From Sphingomonas sp. TDK1 (GTDB lineage Bacteria > Pseudomonadota > Alphaproteobacteria > Sphingomonadales > Sphingomonadaceae): a stretch of 64,000 nt of DNA. Position numbers and translations under genes: made by a program. Below are positions 8,602 through 15,806 of the stretch, in pieces. The notes beneath the pieces were generated by a model, which saw nothing but the letters and a program-made list of their open reading frames with translations, made no database searches and was not told where the DNA came from. How positions within the stretch are numbered: position 1 is the first letter of the stretch; each line of letters opens with the position of its first letter. The stretch spans positions 62,001 to 126,000 of the forward strand of contig NZ_LXVY01000048.1 in assembly GCF_001650735.1 (NCBI RefSeq), given 5' to 3'.

Positions 8602-9680
8602 GCCGCCACTCGCTGGGCGTTCGCGGCAGCGCTGATTCGGTCGAGTGCGGTCATCAGTTCCTCCTCGGTGGTCATGCGGCCGAAGCCGATACGAATACTG
8701 GAACGCGCATCGGCATCGGAAAGGCCCAGCGCGCGCAGTACGTGGCTGGGTCTCCCGGATCCGCTGGCACAGGCCGAACCCGCGGAAAACGCGATGTCGC
8801 GGAGGTCTGCCATGAGGCGAGCGACGTCGAGCCCCGCGCGCCGGACATTGAGATTGCCATGGTAGCGCCGCGTCGCGATGCCGTTCAGATTCCAATCCTG
8901 CCCCAAACGGGCACGGCCCCGCTGGAACAACCGCGCCACATGCGCCGCATCCGCCTCGGCATAGGTCGCGGCCGCTTTCGCCGCCGCACCGAACCCGGCG
9001 CAGAGCGCTGGCGACAGCGTCCCGGATCGGCCGAGTCCTTCCTGCCCCCCGCCATGCAGCAGCGGCGCAAGCGACACGCCGTCGCGCGCCCAAAGCGCGC
9101 CGACGCCCTTGGGCCCGTAGATCTTGTGCGCGGAGATGGCCACCAGGTCGCATGTCGCGGGGATCGGGACGCGGCCATACCCCTGCACCGCGTCGCACAG
9201 GAACAGCGCGCCAGCCCCATGGGCGATTTCCGCCAGGTCGGCGATCGGCTGAATCACCCCGATCTCGTTATTCACCAGCATCGCTGCAACAAGACCTGTA
9301 CCCGGCACGATTGCCGCCCGCGCAGCCTCCAGATCGACAACGCCATCCTCGCCGACCGGCAGCACCGTCACGGCGCGACCGCTTGCCGCAGCGCTGTCCA
9401 GCACCGCCGCATGCTCGGTAGCCAGGGTCACGATCGGGCCGTGCGTACCCTTGATCGCCCAGTTGAGCGCCTCGGTCGCACCGCTGGTAAAGGCCAGTGT
9501 GCCGCCGGGCGGCAGCAGCGCACCCACCTGCCCGCGCGCCACCTCCACGGCCGCCTTCGCCGCCCTGCCCGGCGCATGCGGCGCGTGCGGATTGGCGTGC
9601 TGCGATTCCAGCCAGGGCAGCATCGCGGCCAGCGCCTCGGGGGCAAGCGGCGTGGTCGCCTGATAGTCGAGGTAGATCAC
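8598..9680 (-). CDS. Cysteine desulfurase (NifS/IscS-like), downstream copy
   Basis: A 360-residue PLP enzyme that takes sulfur from cysteine for Fe-S clusters or tRNA thiolation. Motifs: start MIYLDYQATTPLAPEA, PLP lysine in ISAHKIYGPKGVGAL, and the catalytic cysteine loop FSAGSACASGSGRPSHVL. Its ATG overlaps by 4 nt the stop of a second desulfurase gene upstream. The two proteins are clearly paralogous but only moderately similar, so this is an old duplication or two separate functions. Downstream it overlaps the ferredoxin gene. Confidence 0.92.
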   Translation of the reverse strand: MIYLDYQATTPLAPEALAAMLPWLESQHANPHAPHAPGRAAKAAVEVARGQVGALLPPGGTLAFTSGATEALNWAIKGTHGPIVTLATEHAAVLDSAAASGRAVTVLPVGEDGVVDLEAARAAIVPGTGLVAAMLVNNEIGVIQPIADLAEIAHGAGALFLCDAVQGYGRVPIPATCDLVAISAHKIYGPKGVGALWARDGVSLAPLLHGGGQEGLGRSGTLSPALCAGFGAAAKAAATYAEADAAHVARLFQRGRARLGQDWNLNGIATRRYHGNLNVRRAGLDVARLMADLRDIAFSAGSACASGSGRPSHVLRALGLSDADARSSIRIGFGRMTTEEELMTALDRISAAANAQRVAA

Positions 9681-10753
9681 GCGGCCCGCGCCCGTGCGTC
9701 AACGAAAGTGGTCCGCCACAGCTCGGCGAAACGATCAACCTCCGCCTCGGTGGTGCTGCGACCGAAACTCACGCGAACGACTTCGCGCAGGGCTGGCTCG
9801 GCCCAGCCCATGGCGGTCAACACATGGCTTGGCCGCATGCTTCCCGAGGAACAGGCACTTCCCGCCGACACCGCCACGCCCGCCAGATCGAAGCGGATCA
9901 GTTGCGCCGCCGACGATACGCCCGGCATTCGGTACGCCCCGATCAGCGGACTGCGCGGGCTCTCGGCTGCGACAACCTCGCCGCCGATGTCCACGATCGT
10001 CGCCTCCAGCCGTGACCGCAATAGGGCCATCGCCGCCAGATCCTCCGGCGTATCCAAGGCCGCCGCATAGCCGAGCGCGCCGGGCAGATTCTCCGTTCCC
10101 GGGCGATAGCCCTTTTCCTGGCCGCCGGTCGGCAGCAATATGCCGAGGTCGCGCACCAGCAATGCGCCGACGCCGGGTGGCCCACCACGCTTGTGCGCCG
10201 ATACCGCCACCAGGTCCGCATGTCGCAGCACGTCGGAATCGGCATGCGCGGGCATCTGCGCGGCATCGACGAGCAGCACCCCGCCAGCGCCGTGCACCAC
10301 CGCCGCGATCGTCGCGATCGGCTGGCGCACGCCGGTTTCGCTGTTTGCCCATTGCACGCACACCAGCGTCCGCCCCCCGCCGGCCAGCGCAGCCGCGAGC
10401 GCATCGAGACCGAGCACCCCGCCCGTCGTCACCGGCAGCACGGCGGCCCCCTCGCCCAGGCGCAACACCGCGTCATGCTCCACTGCCGTGATGAGGCGCC
10501 GGTCGGCCACGCAGCGCCCCATTGCGATCGCCAGCGATTCGCTCGCCCCGCTGGTCAGCAGCAGCTCGTACGGCCAGCCATAGGCCGCTGCGATCCGCCG
10601 CCGCGCATCCTCCAGCGCCGCCCGCGCCGCCCGCCCGTCGCCATGGGGCGACGAAGGGTTGGCCCAGCGTTGCATGCCTTCCATCACCGCCGCCACCGCC
10701 TGTGGCAGCATCGGCGTCGTCGCAGCATGATCCAGATAGAGTCGAGCGGCCAA
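9677..10753 (-). CDS. Cysteine desulfurase (NifS/IscS-like), upstream copy
   Basis: About 358 residues, first gene of the desulfurase-desulfurase-ferredoxin operon. Key motifs: LYLDHAATTPMLPQA at the N terminus, VSAHKRGGPPGVGALL with the PLP lysine, and VSAGSACSSGSMRPSHVL with the sulfur-accepting cysteine. I place the start at a TTG (10753), which puts the conserved YLDHAATTP at the normal distance from the N terminus. An in-frame ATG at 10822 would add 23 residues and overlap the likely promoter region facing the divergent gene at 10846. Confidence 0.85.
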   Translation of the reverse strand: MAARLYLDHAATTPMLPQAVAAVMEGMQRWANPSSPHGDGRAARAALEDARRRIAAAYGWPYELLLTSGASESLAIAMGRCVADRRLITAVEHDAVLRLGEGAAVLPVTTGGVLGLDALAAALAGGGRTLVCVQWANSETGVRQPIATIAAVVHGAGGVLLVDAAQMPAHADSDVLRHADLVAVSAHKRGGPPGVGALLVRDLGILLPTGGQEKGYRPGTENLPGALGYAAALDTPEDLAAMALLRSRLEATIVDIGGEVVAAESPRSPLIGAYRMPGVSSAAQLIRFDLAGVAVSAGSACSSGSMRPSHVLTAMGWAEPALREVVRVSFGRSTTEAEVDRFAELWRTTFVDARARAA

Positions 10754-10845
10754 TGGCGTTCCAATTGCGTGAAGGGACCGGCTGCCTATATAGCGGCGAT
10801 GTTCCTGCGCTCCACCGCGCATCTCCCTATTGAACAGGATCAGCC

Positions 10846-11502
10846 TTGCCCGAAGTCATTTTCCCCGGACCCGAAGGCCGCCTCGAGGGCCGCTTTGCCC
10901 CCGCTCCGCGCCCGCGCGCGCCGGTCGCGATGATCCTCCACCCGCATCCGAATGCGGGCGGCACGATGAACAACCGCATCGTGCAGGATCTCTACAAGAC
11001 CTTCCAGCGCCGGGGTTTCGCCACGCTGCGCTTCAATTTCCGCGGCGTCGGCAAGAGCCAGGGCACCTTCGACAACGGCATCGGTGAGCTTTCCGACGCG
11101 GCGAGCGCGCTCGATTGGGTGCAGAGCTTCCATCCCGAGGCTTCGTCCACCTGGGTCGCTGGCTTCGGCTTCGGCGCCTGGATCGGCATGCAGCTGCTGA
11201 TGCGCCGACCGGAAATTCGCGGCTTCATCTCGGTCGCGCCGCCGGCGAACATGTTCGACTTCACCTTCCTCGCGCCCTGCCCCAGCTCGGGCATCATCAT
11301 CCAGGGCGAGCAGGACGAGGTGGTCACGCCCGGCGCGGTGCAGAAGCTGGTCGACAAGCTGCGCACCCAGAAGCACATCACCATCCACCACGACACCATC
11401 CCGGGCGCGAACCATTTCTTCGAGCACGAGATGGACCAGCTGATGGGCTCGGTCGACCGCTATCTCGACATGCGGCTCGACCCCAACTGCCCGATCCGCT
11501 GA
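10846..11502 (+). CDS. Alpha/beta hydrolase-fold protein, nucleophile serine replaced
   Basis: A 218-residue COG2945-type alpha/beta hydrolase. Fold landmarks are clear: ILHPHPNAGGTMNN (oxyanion region), RFNFRGVGKSQG, and a C-terminal GEQDEVVTPG plus PGANHFFEH with the Asp and His. The nucleophile elbow, usually G-x-S-x-G, reads AGFGFGAWIG, so the serine is absent. The protein may be non-catalytic or use another residue. It starts with TTG and is divergent from the desulfurase operon, a neighbour arrangement that suggests, but does not prove, a link to sulfur metabolism. Confidence 0.8.
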   Translation: MPEVIFPGPEGRLEGRFAPAPRPRAPVAMILHPHPNAGGTMNNRIVQDLYKTFQRRGFATLRFNFRGVGKSQGTFDNGIGELSDAASALDWVQSFHPEASSTWVAGFGFGAWIGMQLLMRRPEIRGFISVAPPANMFDFTFLAPCPSSGIIIQGEQDEVVTPGAVQKLVDKLRTQKHITIHHDTIPGANHFFEHEMDQLMGSVDRYLDMRLDPNCPIR

Positions 11503-11511
11503 TGCGTTTGG

Positions 11512-11537
11512 CCCGGCGCGGCAGCGGTCGCGCCGGG
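11512..11537. terminator. Hairpin between convergent genes
   Basis: Inverted repeat with 9-bp arms (11512-11520 and 11529-11537, 8-nt loop) filling the 35-nt gap between the alpha/beta hydrolase stop and the convergent small membrane protein, whose stop codon abuts it. No clear T tract. Confidence 0.4.
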
Positions 11538-11726
11538 TTAGACCGCCCAGATCAGAACATTGCCCAATATGACCAGCGCGCAGACGAGCATCAACACGCC
11601 GCGCTGACGATCCCCCCGCCGCACCACGGTAACGCCGCCCCAGGCAAGCGCCAGCACCGCCAGCACGGCGATGCTCATCATCAGCGGGTACAGGCCGGAG
11701 AGGCCGCTCAGGTTACCACCACCCAT
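11538..11726 (-). CDS. Small membrane protein, two predicted helices
   Basis: A 62-residue protein starting MGGGNLSGLSGLYPL with two hydrophobic segments (about 14-30 and 42-60) separated by a basic RRGDRQRG loop, so both ends are probably on the same side of the inner membrane. The ATG at 11726 is preferred to an upstream in-frame ATG at 11762 because that would put a basic non-homologous segment inside the neighbouring gene. It overlaps the preceding small gene by 19 nt. Function unknown. Confidence 0.6.
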   Translation of the reverse strand: MGGGNLSGLSGLYPLMMSIAVLAVLALAWGGVTVVRRGDRQRGVLMLVCALVILGNVLIWAV

Positions 11727-11920
11727 AACGTCACGCCCGTGACCAGGCAGACGCAGGCGCATGCCGCAGCCGCCGCCAGCCGCGGTTCGCCGCGATAAGC
11801 GATGCGCAGGACGAACCAGAGGACGTGCCCCAGCGCGAGCGTGCCGATGCTGGCGATGCGGGCAATGATGCCGCCGATCGGATTGCCGAGATCATTCCGT
11901 GCCCCCGAGCGCGCGCGCAT
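11708..11920 (-). CDS. Small membrane protein, two predicted helices
   Basis: A 70-residue protein with two hydrophobic stretches, GGIIARIASIGTLALGHVLW and AAAAACACVCLVTGVTLWVV, flanking a short basic loop. The only ATG in frame (11920) lies 29 nt inside the end of the threonine dehydratase gene, so translation is probably coupled. It overlaps the next small membrane gene by 19 nt. Together they form a dehydratase/membrane/membrane operon. Function unknown. A frame choice is supported by the hydrophobicity pattern rather than by homology. Confidence 0.55.
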   Translation of the reverse strand: MRARSGARNDLGNPIGGIIARIASIGTLALGHVLWFVLRIAYRGEPRLAAAAACACVCLVTGVTLWVVVT

Positions 11921-12860
11921 AGTCCTCCTGGTCGACGTTGCCGCCCGAAACGATCACGAGCGTTCCCGGTTCCGCCGCGACCTTGCCTGCCAGCAGCGCA
12001 GCGATTCCCGCAGCGCCGCCCGGCTCCACCACCAGCCGCAGCTTCGCGGCCGCCCAGCGCTGCGCCGTCCGGATCTCCGCCTCGCTGACCGCGATGCCGG
12101 TGGCGCCGCGACGAGAGAGCACGTCGAAGGTAAGCGAGGAAACGCGCTGCGTCTGTAGCGAATCGCACGCCGTCGCCGGAGGATTGTCCCCCACCGGCTC
12201 GATCCAGCCGGCGTCCAGGCTGCGGCGCATGTCGTCCCAACCTTCGGGCTCGACGGGAAATACGCCCGACTCGGGCAGTGCCAGCGCGATTCCGGCGGAC
12301 AGCCCGCCGCCGCCGCACGGCACCAGCACCCGCGCGGGGGCTTCCAGTCCCGCCTCGGTCATCTGCTTCAGGGCTTCGATGCCGGCACTGCCCTGCCCCT
12401 CGATGATCCAGGGGTCGTCGAAGCTGGGCACCAGCGCGGCACCGCGAGCATGGGCAAGCTGCTCAGCGATCTTCTCGCGGCTTTCGCTGCGACGGTCGTA
12501 GCGGACGACTTCCGCACCCAGCGCGAGCGTCGCATCCAGCTTCACCTTCGGCGCATCGGCGGGCATCACGATCACCGCCGGGATGCCGAGCCGCTTGGCC
12601 GCCCAGGCGACGCCCTGCGCATGGTTGCCCGAGGAGAAGGCGACAACGCCCTTGTCGCGCACCCGTTCGTCCAGCGCGGTCAGCCGGTGCCACGCGCCGC
12701 GGATCTTGAACGCGCCGATCGGCTGCAGGCTTTCCGCCTTGAACGCGACGGTCACGCCGCGCACGTCCTGCACCAAAAGAGGCGTCGGCGGGAGGATCGC
12801 CGCCACCTTCGCCGCGGCATCGCGGACCCCCGCGCGGGTGGGCTGTCGCAAAATCGTCAC
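11892..12860 (-). CDS. Threonine/serine dehydratase (PLP, catabolic type)
   Basis: A 322-residue fold-type II PLP enzyme that deaminates threonine or serine to the 2-oxo acid. Motifs: PLP lysine in FKIRGAWHRL, SSGNHAQGVAWAAKRLG, and the phosphate-binding glycine loop PCGGGGLSAG. There is no C-terminal ACT regulatory domain, unlike biosynthetic IlvA (~500 residues), so it is more like the short catabolic or serine racemase-type enzymes. It is transcribed away from the decarboxylase gene, across a structured leader region. Confidence 0.88.
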   Translation of the reverse strand: MTILRQPTRAGVRDAAAKVAAILPPTPLLVQDVRGVTVAFKAESLQPIGAFKIRGAWHRLTALDERVRDKGVVAFSSGNHAQGVAWAAKRLGIPAVIVMPADAPKVKLDATLALGAEVVRYDRRSESREKIAEQLAHARGAALVPSFDDPWIIEGQGSAGIEALKQMTEAGLEAPARVLVPCGGGGLSAGIALALPESGVFPVEPEGWDDMRRSLDAGWIEPVGDNPPATACDSLQTQRVSSLTFDVLSRRGATGIAVSEAEIRTAQRWAAAKLRLVVEPGGAAGIAALLAGKVAAEPGTLVIVSGGNVDQEDYARALGGTE

Positions 12861-12884
12861 AGAGCATCCCTCGCCGTAGAAAAA

Positions 12885-12916
12885 CGGACCCCAGAATCAC
12901 TTTACACGGGGGTCCG
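12885..12916. repeat. GC-rich hairpin in the divergent intergenic region
   Basis: Perfect 8-bp inverted repeat (arms 12885-12892 and 12909-12916, 16-nt loop) between the threonine dehydratase start and the decarboxylase leader. It could be the 5' stem of the leader RNA or an operator. No T tract follows. Confidence 0.4.
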
Positions 12917-12938
12917 ACGCGCATATGTGCGCTCCTCC

Positions 12939-13009
12939 GCTGCCCCATGGGACTTCCAACCGCAAGGCAGCTTTTCGTCAATGTTTGCCTCACGGCATTT
13001 GGAGGTCCC
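12939..13009 (+). promoter_or_regulatory. Structured leader that can sequester the decarboxylase SD (speF-like)
   Basis: Two competing structures are visible. (1) GGGACTTCC at 12949-12957 is complementary over nine pairs, one of them U-G, to GGAGGTCCC at 13001-13009, which contains the Shine-Dalgarno of the decarboxylase. Pairing would block translation. (2) GCTGCC at 12939-12944 pairs with GGCAGC at 12966-12971, followed by TTTT, giving a terminator-like stem that encloses the first arm of (1). The position directly upstream of an ornithine-decarboxylase-type gene in an alphaproteobacterium matches the computationally described speF RNA motif. Identity with that motif needs a covariance search. 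Confidence 0.6.
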
Positions 13010-13014
13010 TTGAG

Positions 13015-14241
13015 TTGCACAAGCATCATCGCGCGCTGGGGTTAGCGACCACCCGTATCGGCAACCGCGTTGCCGACATCGCTAAGCTTCGTCCGGTCCA
13101 GCCGGTAACGCTCGTCCGCCCGCACGCCGCATCGCGTGCGGCCCGGTTCTTCGCAGAGAAGTTCCCGGGTCGCTCGATGTATGCCGTGAAGGCCAATCCC
13201 TCGCCGGATCTAATCAAGATCCTGTGGGAGAGCGGAATCACGCATTTCGACGTCGCATCGATCGCCGAGGTTCGCCTCGTCGCCGGTGTCGCGCCGGAAG
13301 CAACCCTGTGCTTCATGCACCCGGTAAAGGCTGAAGAAGCCATTGCCGAGGCGTATTTCGAGTATGGTGTTCGCGTCTTCAGCCTGGACAGCATGGAAGA
13401 GCTGGACAAGATCGTTCGCGCCACCAAGGGCGCCACGGATCTCACGCTGTGCGTACGCCTCCGCGTTTCGTCGGATCACTCGAAGCTCAGCCTGGCGTCG
13501 AAGTTCGGCGTCGGCCCGGGCGAGAGCAAGGAACTGCTGATCGCGGTTCGCCAGGTGGCGGATGCCCTGGGCATCTGCTTCCATGTCGGCAGCCAGGCGA
13601 TGTCGCCGGAAGCCTATGCCAATGCGATGGAGCGCGCCCGCGCCGCCATCGTCGAGGCGGGCGTCACCGTGGACGTCGTGGATGTCGGCGGCGGGTTCCC
13701 GTCCAGCTATCCCGGCATGGAGCCGCCGCCGCTCGAGCGCTATTTCGCGACGATCCACCGCGCCTTTGAAAGCCTGCCGATTTCCTACTCGGCGGAGCTG
13801 TGGGCCGAGCCGGGCCGCGCGCTGTGCGCCGAATACAGCTCGCTGATCGTGCGCGTCGAGCGTCGTCGCGGCGACGAGCTGTACATCAACGACGGCGCGT
13901 ACGGCGCGCTGTTCGATGCGGCGCATATCGGCTGGCGCTTCCCGGTCCGTCTCCTCCGCGAGCCGGATTCGAACGCCAAGGACATGGGCTTCAGCTTTTA
14001 CGGCCCCACCTGTGACGACATGGATCGCATGGCGGGCCCGTTCGAGCTGCCGGCCGACATCCAGGCGGGCGACTATATCGAGATCGGCATGCTCGGCGCC
14101 TATGGTGCGGCGATGCGTACCGGTTTCAACGGCTTCACCGCCGGCGATACGGTGATCGTCGACGACGAGCCGATGGTCTCGCTCTACACCGGCGAAGACG
14201 AGGCGGCGGCCGCCACCCCGTCGAACGTCGTCAAGCTGTAA
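13015..14241 (+). CDS. Type III PLP-dependent decarboxylase (ornithine decarboxylase-like)
   Basis: A 408-residue alanine-racemase-fold decarboxylase that most likely makes putrescine (or cadaverine) from ornithine (or lysine). Motifs: PLP lysine 59 in MYAVKANPSPDLIK, FHVGSQ, EPGRALCAE and the active-site cysteine in FYGPTCDDMDR. The TTG start at 13015 lies 5 nt after GGAGGTCCC and gives the typical short N terminus (MHKHHRALG). An in-frame ATG at 12925 would translate through the leader structure and is disfavoured. It is followed, after a palindromic repeat, by a deoxyhypusine-synthase homologue, consistent with polyamine metabolism. Confidence 0.88.
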   Translation: MHKHHRALGLATTRIGNRVADIAKLRPVQPVTLVRPHAASRAARFFAEKFPGRSMYAVKANPSPDLIKILWESGITHFDVASIAEVRLVAGVAPEATLCFMHPVKAEEAIAEAYFEYGVRVFSLDSMEELDKIVRATKGATDLTLCVRLRVSSDHSKLSLASKFGVGPGESKELLIAVRQVADALGICFHVGSQAMSPEAYANAMERARAAIVEAGVTVDVVDVGGGFPSSYPGMEPPPLERYFATIHRAFESLPISYSAELWAEPGRALCAEYSSLIVRVERRRGDELYINDGAYGALFDAAHIGWRFPVRLLREPDSNAKDMGFSFYGPTCDDMDRMAGPFELPADIQAGDYIEIGMLGAYGAAMRTGFNGFTAGDTVIVDDEPMVSLYTGEDEAAAATPSNVVKL

Positions 14242-14266
14242 TCAGCACGTCTTATCCGACCTCGCT

Positions 14267-14367
14267 CCCCTCCCGCTTGCGGGAGGGGTCGGGGGAGGGC
14301 ATGGCGTGTTCCCGATCGGGAGCGGCTGAACAGCCCCTCCCCTGACCCCTCCCGCAAGCGGGAGGGG
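14267..14367. repeat. Intergenic palindromic element, type A
   Basis: Two 22-bp palindromes, each with 10-bp arms (14267-14288 and 14346-14367), are mirror copies of one another. They bracket a central CCCGATCGGG palindrome at 14311-14320. The whole ~100 bp unit is an imperfect inverted repeat without coding capacity, like a REP doublet or BIME. It sits between the decarboxylase and the deoxyhypusine-synthase homologue and may shape mRNA stability or termination there. Confidence 0.7.
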
Positions 14368-14426
14368 ATATATGGGTTTCCGCGTCCCCTTTGAATGACG
14401 GCGGCCATGTGAAAATGGGAGTTCCC

Positions 14427-15506
14427 ATGACCGACAGCCTCACCAAGACCGCGGCGGCCAACGCCCCGATCAACGACAACCGCAAGGCAGAGCTGCTTTC
14501 GAAGCAGGTCAAGCACATCGACATCAAGAGCTTCGACGCACGTCCGATCGTCGACGCGATGAGCGACATGAGCTTCACCAGCCGCGACCTCGGCCGCGCG
14601 ACCAAGATCTACAACGACATGCTGGCCGACAAGGACTGCACGGTCTGCCTCGTGATCGCGGGCTCGACCTCGGCCGGCGGCTGCATGGACCTCTATGCGG
14701 ACCTGGTGCGCAACAACATGGTCGACGTGATCGTCGCTACCGGCGCCACCATCGTCGACATGGATTTCTTCGAGGGCCTGGGCCACAAGCACTATCAGGC
14801 GCTCGAGATCCCCGACGACGACACGCTGCGTTCGCTCTACATCGACCGCATCTACGACACGTACATCGACGAGGAGCAGCTCCAGGACTGCGACTTCACG
14901 ATCAACAAGATCGCGAACGAGCTGGAGCCGCGCGCCTATTCGAGCCGCGCCTTCATCCGTGAGATGGGCAAGTACCTCTCGGAGCACGGCAAGAAGGAAA
15001 ACAGCCTGGTCAAGCTCGCCTATGAGCATGACGTGCCGATCTTCTGCCCGGCGTTCGTCGACAGCTCGGCCGGCTTCGGCCTCGTCAAGCACCAGGTCGA
15101 CCAGATGAAGGCCGGCAAGCCGTACCTGATGATCGACGCGGTCGCGGACTTCCGCGAGCTGACCGAGATCAAGATCCAGGCGGGCACCACCGGCCTGCTG
15201 ATGATCGGCGGCGGCGTGCCGAAGAACTTCATCCAGGACACCGTCGTCTGCGCCGAAATCCTCGGCCATGAGGATGTGGAAGTGCACAAGTATGCAGTGC
15301 AGATCACCGTCGCCGACGTTCGCGACGGCGCCTGCTCGTCCTCGACGCTGCAGGAAGCCGCCAGCTGGGGCAAGGTGAACACCGGCATCGAGCAGATGGT
15401 GTTCGCGGAAGCCGGTTCGGTGATGCCGCTGCTGGCGTCCGACGCCTACCACCGTGGCTACTGGAAGGACCGCGCCAAGCGCGGCTGGGCGAAGCTGTTC
15501 GCCTGA
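14427..15506 (+). CDS. Deoxyhypusine synthase family protein
   Basis: A 359-residue Rossmann-like NAD enzyme homologous to deoxyhypusine synthase, which transfers the aminobutyl group of spermidine to a lysine of eIF5A. The reactive lysine is conserved near residue 316 in QEAASWGKVN. The NAD-binding features CLVIAGSTSAGG and GTTGLLMIGGGVPKN are present. Bacteria lack eIF5A, so the natural acceptor is probably a free amine such as putrescine (homospermidine synthesis). This is inference, strengthened by the decarboxylase next door. Start at 14427 follows GGGAG, and an in-frame ATG at 14391 is disfavoured. Confidence 0.85.
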   Translation: MTDSLTKTAAANAPINDNRKAELLSKQVKHIDIKSFDARPIVDAMSDMSFTSRDLGRATKIYNDMLADKDCTVCLVIAGSTSAGGCMDLYADLVRNNMVDVIVATGATIVDMDFFEGLGHKHYQALEIPDDDTLRSLYIDRIYDTYIDEEQLQDCDFTINKIANELEPRAYSSRAFIREMGKYLSEHGKKENSLVKLAYEHDVPIFCPAFVDSSAGFGLVKHQVDQMKAGKPYLMIDAVADFRELTEIKIQAGTTGLLMIGGGVPKNFIQDTVVCAEILGHEDVEVHKYAVQITVADVRDGACSSSTLQEAASWGKVNTGIEQMVFAEAGSVMPLLASDAYHRGYWKDRAKRGWAKLFA

Positions 15507-15624
15507 GCCTGAGCCGCACGGGGCGAGCCATGCTCGTCCCGAGACGGAGAAGGCCGGCCGGCGCGGCCCTGCCGCGTCGGACGTCGCGGGATTAACTCCC
15601 GCGACGGCCCATCCGGAAAAACGA

Positions 15625-15654
15625 AACGGCCGGGGAGCGATCCCCGGCCGTTTT
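15625..15654 (+). terminator. Rho-independent terminator
   Basis: A 12-bp GC-rich stem (15625-15636 with 15641-15652, 4-nt loop GCGA) running into TTTT, 119 nt after the stop of the deoxyhypusine-synthase homologue. The clearest intrinsic terminator of this operon. Confidence 0.75.
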
Positions 15655-15698
15655 GCTGTTGTCGCTGTAAAAGAATGCGAACGGCGTTCGCACTTCCT

Positions 15699-15806
15699 AG
15701 CCCCTCCCCTTCAGGGGAGGGGTTGGGGTGGGGCAGTGTCTCACCGAGACCAACCGACGTTCTGGCATCCCTCCACCCCCTCCCCCTCCTCCCAGGAGGA
15801 GGGGCT
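15699..15806. repeat. Intergenic palindromic element, type B, copy 1
   Basis: A ~108 bp element starting AGCCCCTCCCCTTCAGGGGA and ending AGGAGGAGGGGCT, so its ends form an inverted repeat. A second, highly similar copy lies at 48898-49002. The left 45 bases are identical and the centre differs at scattered positions. It has no coding capacity. Here it overlaps the end of the SDR gene by one base. Confidence 0.75.

Noticed and set aside
12925-13014. Upstream in-frame ATG as start of the decarboxylase
   Set aside because: It would translate through the leader structure and bypass the strong GGAGG. The family N terminus begins near the TTG at 13015.
15699-15806. Type B element as an insertion sequence or CRISPR repeat
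   Set aside because: It has no transposase frame, no regularly spaced direct repeats and no unique spacers. It is best described as a short palindromic intergenic element.
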